Source: Bacillota bacterium
Lineage (GTDB): Bacteria > Bacillota > Clostridia > DSM-8532
DNA length: 64,000 bases
Direction of reading: 5' to 3'
Assembly (NCBI GenBank): GCA_023415205.1
Contig: JAEZLR010000004.1
Coordinates: forward strand, 11,558-75,557
Each line of letters begins with the position of its first letter. The first letter of the stretch is position 1. A program made the translations under genes and the position numbers. Positions 46,921 through 55,456 of the stretch are shown piece by piece. Below the pieces are notes generated by a model that did no database searches, had not been told where the DNA came from, and worked only from the letters and a program-made list of their open reading frames with translations.

Positions 46921-47901
46921 ATGCCGGGAATGGATGGTTTGGCCATTTTTGCAGGAAGCTCGGGAAAGGCATTTGCTGAGAAGATATGTCATTTTGTCGG
47001 CATCGGCCTTTCAAGGTCCCAAATCATTCATTTTTCTGAAGGTAACACCTATGTCAAGGCCTGTGATACGGTAAGAGGGCTGGATGTTTTTCTTGTCCAG
47101 CCCATTGGACTTAAGCCCAATGATGAGTTTGTGGAGATTCTGTTCTGGGCTGATGCCTTTAAACGGGCAAGCGCTCGAACGGTTACAGCCATTATCCCGT
47201 ATTTCAGCTATGCCAAGGCCGATAAAAAGGATGAGCCCAGGGTGTCTATCCGGGCACGGGTGTGTGCGGATTGTCTTGAGGTCGCAGGGATTGACCGGGT
47301 GGTGACCATGGATTTGCATAGTCCACAAATTCAAGGGTTTTTCAAAAAACCGGTGGATAACCTCTATGGCCTGCCTATTCTGGGAAGCTACGTCAAAACC
47401 CTTATGCTTCCCGACCTTGTGGTGGTTTCTCCTGATGCGGGCTTTGCCAAGACCGCCAGAAAATATGCAGAGCTATTGAATGCAAGTTTGGCTGTGGGAG
47501 ATAAAATAAGGCAAGGCCACGATGAAAAGGCTGAAATATGTGAAGTCATAGGAGCTGTTCAAGGGAAGAATGCCCTTATCGTAGATGATTTCACCTTAAG
47601 CGGCGGCACACTTATTAAAATGGCCACTGCCCTCAAGGAGAGGGGTACTTTAAAGGTTTTTGTGGCAGTTACCCACCTTTTGTTGGATGAAAAAGCGGTT
47701 AAACGGGTGGAAAACAGCCCCATTGATTTGCTGATAGGCATGGATACAGTCGATAATCCCGCACTTAATAGCTCCTCAAAGGTTAAGGTCATTTCCGCAG
47801 CACCCCTCATAGGAGAAGCCTTAATTCGCATTCAGCGCAGGGAATCACTGAGTTCTCTGTTTACAAATGTTAACGATCGCGTGCTTGCCCATTCCTGGTA
47901 G
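46921..47901 (+). CDS. prs: ribose-phosphate pyrophosphokinase, class II-like
   Basis: The 326-residue protein makes PRPP from ribose 5-phosphate and ATP, the entry to purine, pyrimidine, His and Trp synthesis. The signature VVTMDLHSPQIQGFFKKP is present. The PRPP loop reads IVDDFTLSGGTL rather than the common VDDMIDTGGT, which resembles plant class II enzymes. Residue identity elsewhere is moderate, so this may be a divergent or second copy. It sits between iorB and an aminotransferase, an odd place for a PRPP synthetase. Confidence 0.82.
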   Translation: MPGMDGLAIFAGSSGKAFAEKICHFVGIGLSRSQIIHFSEGNTYVKACDTVRGLDVFLVQPIGLKPNDEFVEILFWADAFKRASARTVTAIIPYFSYAKADKKDEPRVSIRARVCADCLEVAGIDRVVTMDLHSPQIQGFFKKPVDNLYGLPILGSYVKTLMLPDLVVVSPDAGFAKTARKYAELLNASLAVGDKIRQGHDEKAEICEVIGAVQGKNALIVDDFTLSGGTLIKMATALKERGTLKVFVAVTHLLLDEKAVKRVENSPIDLLIGMDTVDNPALNSSSKVKVISAAPLIGEALIRIQRRESLSSLFTNVNDRVLAHSW

Positions 47902-47936
47902 GCTTTACGGTAGATTAGATAGGGAGGATACAGCCA

Positions 47937-49121
47937 ATGTTCAATGAAAAGATTGTGGATGGCCTTGCAAAATCATCTATGATTCGGGCCATGTTTGAAG
48001 AGGGAGAACGCTTAAAGAAAATTTATGGTGCGGATAATGTCTATGACTTTAGCATAGGCAACCCCGACCTTGAACCCCCTGAATCAGTGGTAGAATCCCT
48101 CCGTTATTACAGCACCGGTGTTGAGGGCGTTCACCGCTATATGAGCAACGCCGGGTTTAATGATGTGAGACAAAAGGTGGCTCAGTACATGGAGAAAAAC
48201 AGCGGTATACCCATGACTCAGGACCATATTGTTATGGTCTGTGGCGCCGCTGCCGGTCTTAATATCGCTTTACGGGGGCTTTTGAATCCGGGTGAGGAAG
48301 TAATAGTTCTTTCACCCTTCTTTGTGGAGTACCTTTCATATATCGGAAACGCCCAGGGCGTCCCCGTGATTGTAAAAACCCTCAAAGATAGCTTCCAGAT
48401 TGATGTGGAGGCAGTTCAAAAGGCGATTACCAATAAGACCAAAGCCCTTCTCATTAATTCCCCCAATAATCCCACGGGGGTCATCTATAGTCGAAAGAGC
48501 CTTGAACAGCTAAAAAAGGTCATTGAGGATAAGGAAGCGGAGCTGGGTACGGACATCTATATCCTATCCGATGAGCCTTATGTGAGTATTGTTTACGATG
48601 GGGTCGAGGTGCCCAACTTGCTTTCAATGTTTGAAAAGAGCATTATTATCAATTCTTTCAGTAAATCCCTGGCACTGCCCGGTGAAAGAATAGGCTATAT
48701 TGCAGCCAGCAGCCGCATCCCAGAGGTTCAGCTTCTGGTGGCGGCCATGGTCAGTCTCAACAGAACCCTGGGCTTTGTCAATGCCCCGGCCCTTTTTCAG
48801 AAGGTTGTGGCAGATAATCTGGAGGTTGCTGTAGATATTGAAGGCTATAAGAAGAAAAGGGATGTCCTTTACAACCACTTGACCCAAATAGGCTTTGAAT
48901 GCGTTAAGCCTCAAGGGGCCTTTTACCTATTTGTCAAATCCCCTATTGAGGATGATGCGCAATTCTGCAAAACTGCAACCAAATATAATTTGCTCCTAGT
49001 TCCCGGTACCGGCTTTGGTTGTCCCGGCTACATCCGTATCGCTTACTGCTTTGATCTTGCAATGATTGAGAGAAGCCTTGATGCCTTTACTAAGCTGGCA
49101 GGGGAATATGGACTAGGTTAG
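47937..49121 (+). CDS. class I/II pyridoxal-phosphate aminotransferase
   Basis: This 394-residue aminotransferase is of the aspartate/aromatic type. The PLP Lys is in NSFSKSLALPGERIGYIA near residue 243, with INSPNNPTGVIYSRK and LSDEPYVSIVYDG also present. It could convert aromatic amino acids to arylpyruvates for IorAB, the first step of the proposed pathway with paaK. The amino acid is not provable from sequence. A terminator at 49164-49190 closes the operon. Confidence 0.9.
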   Translation: MFNEKIVDGLAKSSMIRAMFEEGERLKKIYGADNVYDFSIGNPDLEPPESVVESLRYYSTGVEGVHRYMSNAGFNDVRQKVAQYMEKNSGIPMTQDHIVMVCGAAAGLNIALRGLLNPGEEVIVLSPFFVEYLSYIGNAQGVPVIVKTLKDSFQIDVEAVQKAITNKTKALLINSPNNPTGVIYSRKSLEQLKKVIEDKEAELGTDIYILSDEPYVSIVYDGVEVPNLLSMFEKSIIINSFSKSLALPGERIGYIAASSRIPEVQLLVAAMVSLNRTLGFVNAPALFQKVVADNLEVAVDIEGYKKKRDVLYNHLTQIGFECVKPQGAFYLFVKSPIEDDAQFCKTATKYNLLLVPGTGFGCPGYIRIAYCFDLAMIERSLDAFTKLAGEYGLG

Positions 49122-49163
49122 ATCCGCAGAAGAAAACCGTTTTCCTGATATTGCATACTTTAC

Positions 49164-49190
49164 AAACGACCTGAAAAGGTCGTTTTTTTT
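49164..49190 (+). terminator. strong intrinsic terminator after the aminotransferase
   Basis: AAACGACC pairs perfectly with GGTCGTTT over a 6-base loop and is followed by a run of eight Ts. Confidence 0.9.
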
Positions 49191-49221
49191 GCTATTTTGT
49201 AGATATTATTGCTATTAAATA

Positions 49222-49249
49222 TTTACAATTCAGTGGATTAGGATAATAT
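49222..49249 (+). promoter_or_regulatory. possible promoter of the chemoreceptor gene
   Basis: TTTACA (49222-49227) and TAATAT (49244-49249) are 16 bases apart. A second TATAAT at about 49254 lacks a good -35 box. No clear motility-sigma motif was seen. Confidence 0.35.
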
Positions 49250-49356
49250 CTGCTATAATGGTGGTAAAAAAGATATAGGATATCTTATTAAAATTATAGC
49301 AGTTAAACAGCAACCCCTAATTAAGTTTATTTGTTTCATTTGCGGAGGGAATAACC

Positions 49357-51405
49357 ATGAAAAAAATAATTGACAAGTTTTTTTCAAGTGTTAGTGATGG
49401 ATTAAGGTTTTCAAATATCCGTACTCGTCTGGTTGCTTCTTTTTTACTTCTTTCCCTCATACCCCTGACTATTATCGGGATTATCGCCTATAACAAATCC
49501 AATAAGGCTATCACCGATAAGATTAGCGCTTATTCTGAAGAGAACATGAAGCAGGTTGCCAGTAATATAAAAACTCTGGCGTCCAAATATGAAGGAACTG
49601 TTAAAGATATTTCCCTGGCAGAAGAGGTGCAGAATAATATTAGCAAGCTGGCAGATTCATTGCCTCTGGAAAGAGCCCGTGCCAGAACCACTTTGGACAG
49701 CTACTTGACAAGAAAAATGATAGGGATTAAAAATCCGATCTATGAAATCTATTGCTCCGATGCAGTTCGTATCAACAGCAGGAGTATTCTGCAATTTGTC
49801 TCCAAAGAAAAATACAATGCCATACTTGAAATGACGAAAAATACTAATGACTATGTGTGGACTCTGGTAAATGATGGAGAAGACCACTTTAATCTTCTCA
49901 TCACCTATAAAATCGTAGAGCTAGAGAGCCAGGAATATCTTGGGATTGCCTGTTTTGTTATTCCTCACACCCTGTTTTCGGAAATTTTCTCGGATATGAA
50001 CCTTGGAACTGGTACCAAGGTATTTCTGACAGATTCACAAGGAAAGATTATTGCCAGCAGAGAGCCTGAAATACCTGCTGGTCATGTTTTAGAACCCGCA
50101 TCACTTATTGAGAAACTGAAAGTCGAGGATCAATCCTTTGATTTCGATATCAATGGAGGCAACTATTTGGTAGCTTCTGCACCTATCGAAGGTAAAGACT
50201 GGCGTATTGTTTCCACCATCCCCTATGATTATCTGGAAAGTGAGTCAAATGACATTAAAAATACAATTATACTCATTGGTATAATCTGTTTATTGGTTGC
50301 TCTTATTCTTGCCCTTATCATTACTGAAAGCATATCAAATCCCCTCAAAAATCTGGTGGGTTTAATGGCTGAGGCGAAGGCAGGAAACCTGGCCATTAAC
50401 CTGAAAGATAAAAAGAAGGATGAAATTAGTGAGGTTATCGGGCATTTTAATAGTATGGTCATGAGGCTCAGGGAGCTTTTTGCCAAAGTGAGCAAATCCT
50501 CCAACCAGGTTCATAGTGAATCCGATCAGCTTGCCTCCTACGCTGCACGGTTGAACGCTATATCCGGAAATGTCTTTCAGATGATGGAGCAGGTAGCATT
50601 AGGAGCACAGGATCAGGCTCTAGGTGTAAATAACAGCGTGGCCAGCATGAATCATTTAGCCAATAATATTAAAAACGTAGAATCAAAGATTTTCACCATT
50701 GCAGATGTAGTGGGAGGGACCCAGAAACTCAGTGCCGAGGCCTTAGAGTCGGTAGGCCTTCTCAATGATAAGGCCATACAGACCAAGGAAGCGTCCTCAC
50801 AGATAGCAGAGAACATCAATGACCTTTATACCCATATGAAGGAAATTAAAAGTGTCCTTAAGGTTATATCTAATATCTCGGAGCAAACTCATCTTCTGGC
50901 ATTGAATGCTACCATTGAGGCCGCCAGGGCAGGAGCATCCGGCCAGGGCTTTGGTGTTGTAGCCAATGAAATCAAAAAGCTGGCAGACCAGTCCAATGCC
51001 TCATCCAAGACGATCCATAGCATCATCAATACTATTCAGATGAAAGCGGATGTTGCTGTTGAGGCTACAAAGAGTGCTGAAGAGACAATAGATGAGCAAA
51101 TGCTGGCAGTTAGAAAAACCGATGAATCCTTCAAGCTCATATACTCGTCCATGGAAAGCCTAGTTTCCTGTATTGAGGATATCAATTTAAGTATTCAGAA
51201 GGTTACTGAGGACAGGAATGTAACCCTTGAAAGTATGGAAAACATTTCAGCGGTGGTTGAACAATCGGCAGCCACCACCCAACAGGTTAGCACGGCGACT
51301 CGGGAGCAAATGGGGGATACTGAAAATGTTTCAGCCCTTGCAAAGAGCTTGGAGGACATGGCCTCTGAGCTGATGCAATCGGTAGCTCTCTTTAAGATTG
51401 AATAA
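49357..51405 (+). CDS. methyl-accepting chemotaxis protein
   Basis: This 682-residue receptor has a first membrane helix near residues 28-50 (LVASFLLLSLIPLTIIGIIA), a Cache-type extracellular sensor domain to about residue 295, and a second helix near 300-322. HAMP follows at about 323-375 (ISNPLKNLVGLMAEAKAGNL). The signalling tip is near residues 507-545 (HLLALNATIEAARAGASGQG). The ligand is unknown. It stands alone with a GCGGAGGG ribosome site and implies a motile host or a CheA-linked pathway. Confidence 0.94.
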   Translation: MKKIIDKFFSSVSDGLRFSNIRTRLVASFLLLSLIPLTIIGIIAYNKSNKAITDKISAYSEENMKQVASNIKTLASKYEGTVKDISLAEEVQNNISKLADSLPLERARARTTLDSYLTRKMIGIKNPIYEIYCSDAVRINSRSILQFVSKEKYNAILEMTKNTNDYVWTLVNDGEDHFNLLITYKIVELESQEYLGIACFVIPHTLFSEIFSDMNLGTGTKVFLTDSQGKIIASREPEIPAGHVLEPASLIEKLKVEDQSFDFDINGGNYLVASAPIEGKDWRIVSTIPYDYLESESNDIKNTIILIGIICLLVALILALIITESISNPLKNLVGLMAEAKAGNLAINLKDKKKDEISEVIGHFNSMVMRLRELFAKVSKSSNQVHSESDQLASYAARLNAISGNVFQMMEQVALGAQDQALGVNNSVASMNHLANNIKNVESKIFTIADVVGGTQKLSAEALESVGLLNDKAIQTKEASSQIAENINDLYTHMKEIKSVLKVISNISEQTHLLALNATIEAARAGASGQGFGVVANEIKKLADQSNASSKTIHSIINTIQMKADVAVEATKSAEETIDEQMLAVRKTDESFKLIYSSMESLVSCIEDINLSIQKVTEDRNVTLESMENISAVVEQSAATTQQVSTATREQMGDTENVSALAKSLEDMASELMQSVALFKIE

Positions 51406-51454
51406 GGATTATCAATAGCTATATTTAAGAAAGTTAATGCAAAGGCTCGCTTTG

Positions 51455-51506
51455 TGAAGTGCACCCAAAAAGTTAGACAGAAAACTAACTTTGGAGGTGC
51501 ACTTCA
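51455..51506 (+). repeat. 52-base palindrome resembling an IS3-family end
   Basis: TGAAGTGCACC (51455-51465) pairs perfectly with GGTGCACTTCA (51496-51506), and AAAGTTA pairs with TAACTTT inside. The sequence GCACCCAAAAAGTTAGACA recalls IS3-family termini. No transposase frame follows, so it is a relic or a tiny non-autonomous element. It may also serve as a terminator for the chemoreceptor gene. A second perfect inverted repeat, GGCCAAACC/GGTTTGGCC, lies at 51543-51579; the rest of this 294-base gap is AT-rich without a gene. Confidence 0.55.
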
Positions 51507-51699
51507 TTGTTAGTGGGTTTTTGTTTTATATTGTAATGTAAGGGCCAAACCATAGAGCAAAATTTGCAAAGGTTTGGCCAATAAGTGCAAAGATAATTGT
51601 AAAAATGTGATATATCATAAAATTATCATAGGCAGGACAGGAAATTGAAGGTCTATAGCCCAATAAAGGATTTAATTTCATAGACAAGGAGTCTGTGAC

Positions 51700-52344
51700 A
51701 TGGATAAAAAAACAGTTTTAGATCGGATTTGTACTTGCGGTGTTGTTGCTGTAGTAAGGGCGGAAAATGAGGAACAGGCTCTCAAGATAGCGGAGGCCTG
51801 CGCACTTGCTGGTATTGCTGGTCTGGAAATCACCTTTACGGTTCCCGGTGCTCATAAGGTTATAGAAAGGTTATCCCAGGAGTATTCTGATGGAGAGATT
51901 ATCATCGGCGCAGGAACGGTGCTCGATCCAGAAACAGCACGCCATGCGATTCTTGCCGGAGCTAAATTTGTTGTGGCCCCCTGCCTGAATACGGAAACCG
52001 TCAAGCTCTGCAACCGTTATCAGGTTGCCTGCATGCCCGGTGCCATGACAGTGAAAGAGGTCGTGGAAGCCATGGAAGCGGGGGCTGATATTGTAAAAAT
52101 TTTTCCCGGTGAGGTCTTTGGGCCGAGGTTTATCAAGGCGATTAAAGGGCCACTGCCTCAGGCAGTGCTCATGCCCACAGGCGGGGTAAATTTGGACAAT
52201 GTGTCTGAATGGATCAAGGCCGGATGCGTGGCCGTAGGTGTTGGAGGCAACTTGACCGCAGGAGCAAAAAGCGGGGATTATGCTTCCATTACTTATATCG
52301 GAAAGCAGTTTGTAGAAAAGGTAAAAGCCGCAAAATCAGGCTAA
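51700..52344 (+). CDS. eda: KDPG/KHG aldolase
   Basis: The 214-residue class I aldolase splits 2-keto-3-deoxy-6-phosphogluconate into pyruvate and glyceraldehyde 3-phosphate. The Schiff-base Lys is in DIVKIFPGEVFGPRF, with the earlier GLEITFTVPGA and GAGTVLDPETARHA, and the phosphate-binding MPTGGVN. It precedes KDG kinase by 49 bases, matching the last two steps of uronate or Entner-Doudoroff breakdown. No transporter or upstream dehydratase is in the window. Confidence 0.95.
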   Translation: MDKKTVLDRICTCGVVAVVRAENEEQALKIAEACALAGIAGLEITFTVPGAHKVIERLSQEYSDGEIIIGAGTVLDPETARHAILAGAKFVVAPCLNTETVKLCNRYQVACMPGAMTVKEVVEAMEAGADIVKIFPGEVFGPRFIKAIKGPLPQAVLMPTGGVNLDNVSEWIKAGCVAVGVGGNLTAGAKSGDYASITYIGKQFVEKVKAAKSG

Positions 52345-52392
52345 GGCTACTTAAAATAGTTACCCAAAGTATTTACTTAAGGGGGAGAGGCC

Positions 52393-53493
52393 GTGGGGAT
52401 AGTGAATGTAAAACCCAAGGAAGGCAATCGGTATGACTGCATATCGTTAGGGGAGGTCATGCTTCGTTTTGATCCGGGGGATGTAAGGATAAGAACCGCC
52501 AGAGAGTTTAAGGTCTGGGAAGGCGGGGGAGAGTACAATGTAACCCGGGGTCTTAGAAAATGCTTCGGGATGAATACCGCGGTTGTCACAGCCTTTGCCG
52601 ACAATGATATTGGCCGATTGGTCGAGGATTTTATCCTCCAAGGGGGAGTGGATACCTCCCTGGTTCGTTGGGTTCCCTATGATGGCATTGGACGAACTGT
52701 CCGCAACGGTTTAAATTTTACAGAAAAAGGCTTCGGAGTGCGTGGAGCCCTTGGGGTCTCAGATAGAGGTCTCACCGCCGCTTCTCAGCTTAAAACAGGA
52801 GATATAGACTGGGAGCTGATCTTTGGTCAATTAGGGTCAAGATGGTTTCATACGGGAGGCATCTTCGCCGCCTTGTCCGATACTACCCCTGATGTAGTTA
52901 TTGAAGCCGTTAAAACCGCAAAAAAATATGATACCCTTATTTCCTATGATCTTAATTACAGGCCCTCTCTTTGGAAGTCCATCGGAGGGCAAAAAAGGGC
53001 CCAAGAGGTCAACCGAGAGATAGCCCGATATGTGGATGTTATGATCGGAAATGAGGAGGATTTCACCGCATGTCTGGGCTTTGAGGTTGAGGGTAATGAT
53101 GAAGCCCTTAAGGAACTCAACCTTGAAGGATATCACAAAATGATTAGCGAAGTGGTGAAGGAATACCCCAACTTCAAAGTGGTGGCCACAACCCTGCGGA
53201 CTGTCCATTCGGCTTCCATCAATGATTGGAGTGCTATCTGCTGGGCCGATGGCAAAATTTATAAGGCCAATGATTATCAGGCCATGGAGATTTATGACCG
53301 GGTAGGTGGCGGTGACAGCTTTGCCTCGGGATTGATATACGGGTTGATGACAACGGGCGACCCCCAAAAAGCCGTTAACTATGGAGCAGCCCACGGGGCA
53401 CTAGCTATGACCACACCCGGAGACACCTCCATGGCTGATGTCAAAGAGGTTGAAGCACTAATGAAGGGTGCCGGAGCTCGGGTGCAACGTTAG
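52393..53493 (+). CDS. kdgK: 2-keto-3-deoxygluconate kinase, PfkB family
   Basis: The 366-residue sugar kinase has SLGEVMLRFDPGDVRIRTAR near the start and the PfkB C-terminal signature with anion hole and catalytic Asp, YDRVGGGDSFASGLIYGL. It would phosphorylate 2-keto-3-deoxygluconate to KDPG, the substrate of the aldolase encoded just upstream. It begins at GTG 52393 behind GGGGGAGAGG. A terminator at 53523-53559 ends the pair. The KDG specificity is inferred from the gene pair. Confidence 0.9.
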   Translation: MGIVNVKPKEGNRYDCISLGEVMLRFDPGDVRIRTAREFKVWEGGGEYNVTRGLRKCFGMNTAVVTAFADNDIGRLVEDFILQGGVDTSLVRWVPYDGIGRTVRNGLNFTEKGFGVRGALGVSDRGLTAASQLKTGDIDWELIFGQLGSRWFHTGGIFAALSDTTPDVVIEAVKTAKKYDTLISYDLNYRPSLWKSIGGQKRAQEVNREIARYVDVMIGNEEDFTACLGFEVEGNDEALKELNLEGYHKMISEVVKEYPNFKVVATTLRTVHSASINDWSAICWADGKIYKANDYQAMEIYDRVGGGDSFASGLIYGLMTTGDPQKAVNYGAAHGALAMTTPGDTSMADVKEVEALMKGAGARVQR

Positions 53494-53522
53494 GAATTAT
53501 TAAGGTAAAAATGGAAGAAGCG

Positions 53523-53559
53523 AAGGTGGGAGTATGAGTAAAGTCTCCCACCTTTTTTA
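53523..53559 (+). terminator. strong terminator after kdgK
   Basis: AAGGTGGGA pairs perfectly with TCCCACCTT over a 14-base loop and is followed by TTTTTATTA. It marks the left edge of the core genome; the accessory array begins right after it. Confidence 0.9.
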
Positions 53560-53592
53560 TTATCGATGTTAATTTAGAAAGGAACGAGAAGC

Positions 53593-53621
53593 TTTACAAT
53601 AAAATACAAAGAATGTATGAT
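53593..53621 (+). promoter_or_regulatory. promoter at the entry of the cassette array
   Basis: TTTACA (53593-53598) and TATGAT (53616-53621) are exactly 17 bases apart. They lie between the kdgK terminator and the first accessory gene, a position like that of an integron Pc promoter. Confidence 0.55.
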
Positions 53622-53675
53622 GTTAGTAATATAGATATTTTGATGAAAGACAGAAACACATTGTTATTTTATTGT

Positions 53676-53746
53676 GTCGTATAATTGTCCAAAATGGTAG
53701 TTTATACGACAGTCGTATAAAAAACTACATTAGCAGATTATACGAC
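53676..53746 (+). repeat. two tandem 35-base palindromes with GTCGTATAA/TTATACGAC arms
   Basis: GTCGTATAA (53676-53684) and TTATACGAC (53702-53710) flank 17 bases. One base later the same arms recur at 53712-53720 and 53738-53746, again around exactly 17 bases. The arm equals the R' core of attC site C (GTTATACGAC at 56457-56466). They may be collapsed attC sites, recombination sites or operators. The repeat is also in frame with the first gene (period 36). Confidence 0.8.
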
Positions 53747-53749
53747 ATG

Positions 53750-54430
53750 TGTAGTGAAAACGAGACGTTACATGAAATTAGGTGCAGGAGGACGCGCATC
53801 CTTGCGCTACATTTAATGAGTCGGGCTTTGGAGCTTTTATTAAAAGGAGATACCTATATGCTTATTAATAAGTTTAAGGAGTTTCTAATATTATCAGCCA
53901 AGTTGCGCCAGGAATACCCAGCAAGTTTGGGGGTGAAGTCCGCTAATTGGCTAGAGATACTAAGTAAAATCGATACAAACGTACCTGAGCTGTATAACGT
54001 AATATACAGTAGTGTGTCAGGAACACAAAGAGATATTACAAATCAAACATTAATGGATTTCATACCAGGGTACAGATTAATTCATATTGAAGAATTATTT
54101 AATGAAAAGCAGAGTCTTGATAGTGTTCTAAGTTATTATGATAATATCGATGGTTTGACCATCTTACCCATATTAGCTAATTATTCTAGTGATTTCATTT
54201 GTTATTGTAGAGACCAAAGAGGTATCGAGAATATCTGCAGAGTAAATCATGATGATGACTTAATAATACTACATAAATCTCCTGAAAAATTCTTAGAGAC
54301 TATTTGTGAGTTTTATAAGCAAGGGGTTTTCTTCCTTGAAGGGGATGGTTATCTCGATTATGATATGGAGAAAGAAGGGCAAATAGGTTTACTATTCAAT
54401 CCAGGTGTAGCTTACTGGCTTGGAAAATAG
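53750..54430 (+). CDS. SUKH (SMI1/KNR4)-like protein, first cassette gene
   Basis: The frame is open from TTG 53672, through the tandem palindromes; ATG 53750 just after them is an equally possible start, and neither has a clear ribosome site. The C-terminal half resembles the SUKH/SMI1-KNR4 fold: LTILPILANYSSDFICYCRD, then VNHDDDLIILHKSPEKFLET and the end LEGDGYLDYD. Such proteins commonly give immunity to contact-dependent or secreted toxins, but no toxin gene is adjacent. Similarity is by eye. The gene is AT-rich and is followed by attC site A. Confidence 0.45.
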   Translation, partial: CSENETLHEIRCRRTRILALHLMSRALELLLKGDTYMLINKFKEFLILSAKLRQEYPASLGVKSANWLEILSKIDTNVPELYNVIYSSVSGTQRDITNQTLMDFIPGYRLIHIEELFNEKQSLDSVLSYYDNIDGLTILPILANYSSDFICYCRDQRGIENICRVNHDDDLIILHKSPEKFLETICEFYKQGVFFLEGDGYLDYDMEKEGQIGLLFNPGVAYWLGK

Positions 54431-54488
54431 ATTTTTGTGATGGTTTGTTTAAGGCCGCTGCATCCTTGCAGCTCTTGCTTTGTGAGAC

Positions 54489-54637
54489 ACCTAACTTCAT
54501 GTAACAAAGCATTTGCGTTTACAGGTTACGGCCAAAACGCTCACAAGACAAGCTTGTTCACTGGCCTCCTCCACATGCCCTCGGCAAGTCGAAGTGTCAC
54601 TAAGCCACGGGCACGTCGCAAATGCAGGCCGTTAGGC
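54489..54637 (+). repeat. attC-like site A
   Basis: R'' is ACCTAAC (54489-54495) and R' is GTTAGGC (54631-54637). The inner arms GCATTTGCG (54509-54517) and CGCAAATGC (54617-54625) pair perfectly. The center, with GGCCA/TGGCC and ACAAGCTTGT, folds further. The 149-base length is at the long end for attC. Its center differs from sites B-D. The 327-base gap between the first two cassette genes holds this site and nothing else recognised. Confidence 0.65.
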
Positions 54638-54757
54638 GAAATATCCTGCTAGGGACGTTCAAAAGTGTCATTGGCCATAGGTAAAGTCTCTGAGTCTGTG
54701 AATTGTAGTACTAATAATATTTATGGTGAAGTTATTTTAGTATGTGAGGTGAAATAG

Positions 54758-55144
54758 ATGAATTTATTAGACGGTTACCGTGTAATGTTAAATTTTCTTG
54801 AATCCTACTACTGGAAAACTAAAGCTGATGAATTAGGTGGATTGCTAGGTTCTATGTCTTTATTATCGGATAATACCCCGGCAGATCCAGCATTTGAAGA
54901 CGATTGGAAAGAAGCTGTATCTCAAATAGTTGGGCAAAGTAAAGTTGATGCCTTATCATCAGATAATGTCTATTGGGCTATGGTCACCTTTCTCCGCAAT
55001 TGGGCTGCTTTAGGGACAGACGGTACTATCAGTGAACTATGCTATATATTAGAAATGAGCAGTTCGAATATCGATGATTGGCAAAATGCGTTAAGTACTG
55101 TTACTACAGGTAATGATGATCCATATTTACGTCTATTAAAATGA
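54758..55144 (+). CDS. unknown 128-residue acidic protein, second cassette gene
   Basis: The protein is small, acidic and soluble, rich in Asp, Leu and Trp (start MNLLDGYRVMLNFLESYYWK). It has no signal, membrane segment or catalytic motif. Size, acidity and company of a SUKH-like gene are like those of orphan immunity proteins, but that is inference. It has a GAGGTG ribosome site seven bases before its ATG. It forms a complete cassette: the start after R' of site A is matched by R'' of site B. Confidence 0.6.
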   Translation: MNLLDGYRVMLNFLESYYWKTKADELGGLLGSMSLLSDNTPADPAFEDDWKEAVSQIVGQSKVDALSSDNVYWAMVTFLRNWAALGTDGTISELCYILEMSSSNIDDWQNALSTVTTGNDDPYLRLLK

Positions 55145-55226
55145 ATATAGTTTTAAGTATACTCTGAAAAAATACGAATAAAAAAGGTTACGAATACGGG
55201 GATAACTTTATGTTGTGAGAAACTTC

Positions 55227-55406
55227 GCCTAACAGAATTTTCACACCTTTGGCGTGCTCACGGGTCATTGCTGCCACACAGTCTCACCGGGCTGGTCGTT
55301 CTGCTTCGCTACACTGCTCGCCTATGCATCCTAGGCGGCAAGCACCGCTAATGAGATAGGCTCCGCTGGTCCGGTTCGTCGGCGTCGTGAAAACGGAACG
55401 TTAGCC
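55227..55406 (+). repeat. attC-like site B
   Basis: R'' is GCCTAAC (55227-55233) and R' is GTTAGCC (55400-55406; the sixth base departs from GTTRRRY). Inner arms TTTTCAC (55238-55244 region) and GTGAAAA (55387-55393 region) pair. The 3' half from about 55315 (GCTCGCCTATGC to CGGAACGTTAG) recurs in sites C and D. At 180 bases it is long for attC. The cassette that ends here begins with GTTAGGCGAA at site A, and the matching R'' reads TTCGCCTAAC, an exact complement. Confidence 0.65.
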
Positions 55407-55456
55407 GAAATACCGCAATGTAAATTCACTATGTTAGATAGAAGGAGTGTTTGAGT

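Noticed and set aside
54437..54652. 71-residue frame over attC site A
   Set aside because: It reads through the palindrome and has no ribosome site; the region is better explained as a recombination site.
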